In this document: positions 5,321-5,527 of the stretch, in pieces
Position numbering within the stretch: position 1 is the stretch's first letter
Layout of the letters: every line of letters begins with the position of its first letter
Assembly: GCA_002368955.1 (NCBI GenBank)
Contig: DFDY01000146.1
Span: forward strand, 1-5,527
Reading direction: 5' to 3'
Origin: Bacteroidales bacterium UBA3816
Lineage (GTDB): Bacteria; Bacteroidota; Bacteroidia; Bacteroidales; P3
Length of the DNA: 5,527 bases
Made by a program: the position numbers and the translations under genes
The notes under the pieces: generated by a model
Told to the model about the DNA's origin: nothing
Database searches by the model: none
Seen by the model: the letters and a program-made list of their open reading frames with translations, nothing else

Positions 5321-5527
5321 TAAATCCAGCATCAGCCCCAAGCGGAATGGATAGAATGGTATCAAGCTTCCGGCCGCAAACGAAAAGCTGAAACTAGAAG
5401 AAGCTGGCAGCTGCAACATCACACTCCAACGCGACCAGCCTACGGTTATACGGTAGTCCACAGTTGGGTATAGGCCTATTTCTCCATAATTGAGATGCTT
5501 GTCGTTGATTATCATTCCTGTGGCACT
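5318..5527 (-). CDS. 3' end of a probable outer-membrane beta-barrel protein gene (partial)
   Basis: The frame is open from the window edge to a TAA at 5318-5320, giving the last 69 residues of a gene that begins outside the window. An internal ATG at 5515 is probably not the start, because the frame continues upstream through Ser-Ala-Thr-Gly with no stop and no intergenic sequence. The residues alternate between polar and hydrophobic or aromatic in several short strands: IGLYPTVDYRITVGW, WSVMLQLPA, SFSFSFAAG, and the terminal FYPFRLGLMLDL. This pattern, with a hydrophobic C terminus, fits the final strands of an outer-membrane beta-barrel. The family cannot be named from this fragment. Only about 33 bases separate it from the next exported protein, so the two may share a transcript. 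Confidence 0.6.
   Translation of the reverse strand, partial: SATGMIINDKHLNYGEIGLYPTVDYRITVGWSRWSVMLQLPASSSFSFSFAAGSLIPFYPFRLGLMLDL

Overview
The window looks like chromosomal DNA from a member of the Bacteroidota, most likely the order Bacteroidales. The main evidence is three copies of the Bacteroidetes -7 promoter element (TAnnTTTG, each followed by CA) in the AT-rich gaps, a DUF4491-type small membrane protein, an HlpA-like glycosyltransferase, a fused CcsB/CcsA (ResB-CcsA) cytochrome c assembly protein, and start codons with little or no Shine-Dalgarno sequence. All supported genes are on the minus strand, so they are transcribed from high to low coordinates.

In transcription order, the window opens with the 3' end of an unrecognised protein that looks like an outer-membrane beta-barrel (5318-5527, cut by the window edge). 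Next is a 201-residue secreted, probably beta-barrel protein of unknown function (4679-5284), and then the 682-residue CcsBA-type cytochrome c synthetase (2525-4573). It has the complete WWD motif and the expected histidines. A perfect 8+8 bp inverted repeat sits directly against its predicted -7 box, in the usual place for an operator. A 108-residue DUF4491 membrane protein (2055-2381) follows with its own promoter. Last is a two-gene unit with its own promoter: an HlpA-like family-2-type glycosyltransferase (929-1894) and a CatB-like hexapeptide O-acetyltransferase (285-932), joined by an ATGA stop/start overlap. This pair probably builds or decorates a surface glycan.

The left end (1-284) has no supported gene. 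At 98-194 it holds three GC-rich hairpins in a row, separated by linkers that resemble each other, followed by a short AT-rich inverted repeat. This looks like a structured intergenic repeat element and is the least explained part of the window.

The cytochrome genes that CcsBA would serve (for example nrfHA) are not here, and neither are ccdA or resA homologues. No tRNA, rRNA, CRISPR array, insertion sequence or replication origin was seen. No previously undescribed multi-gene system is evident. The best leads are the hairpin element, the dyad at the ccsBA promoter and the two unassigned envelope proteins.
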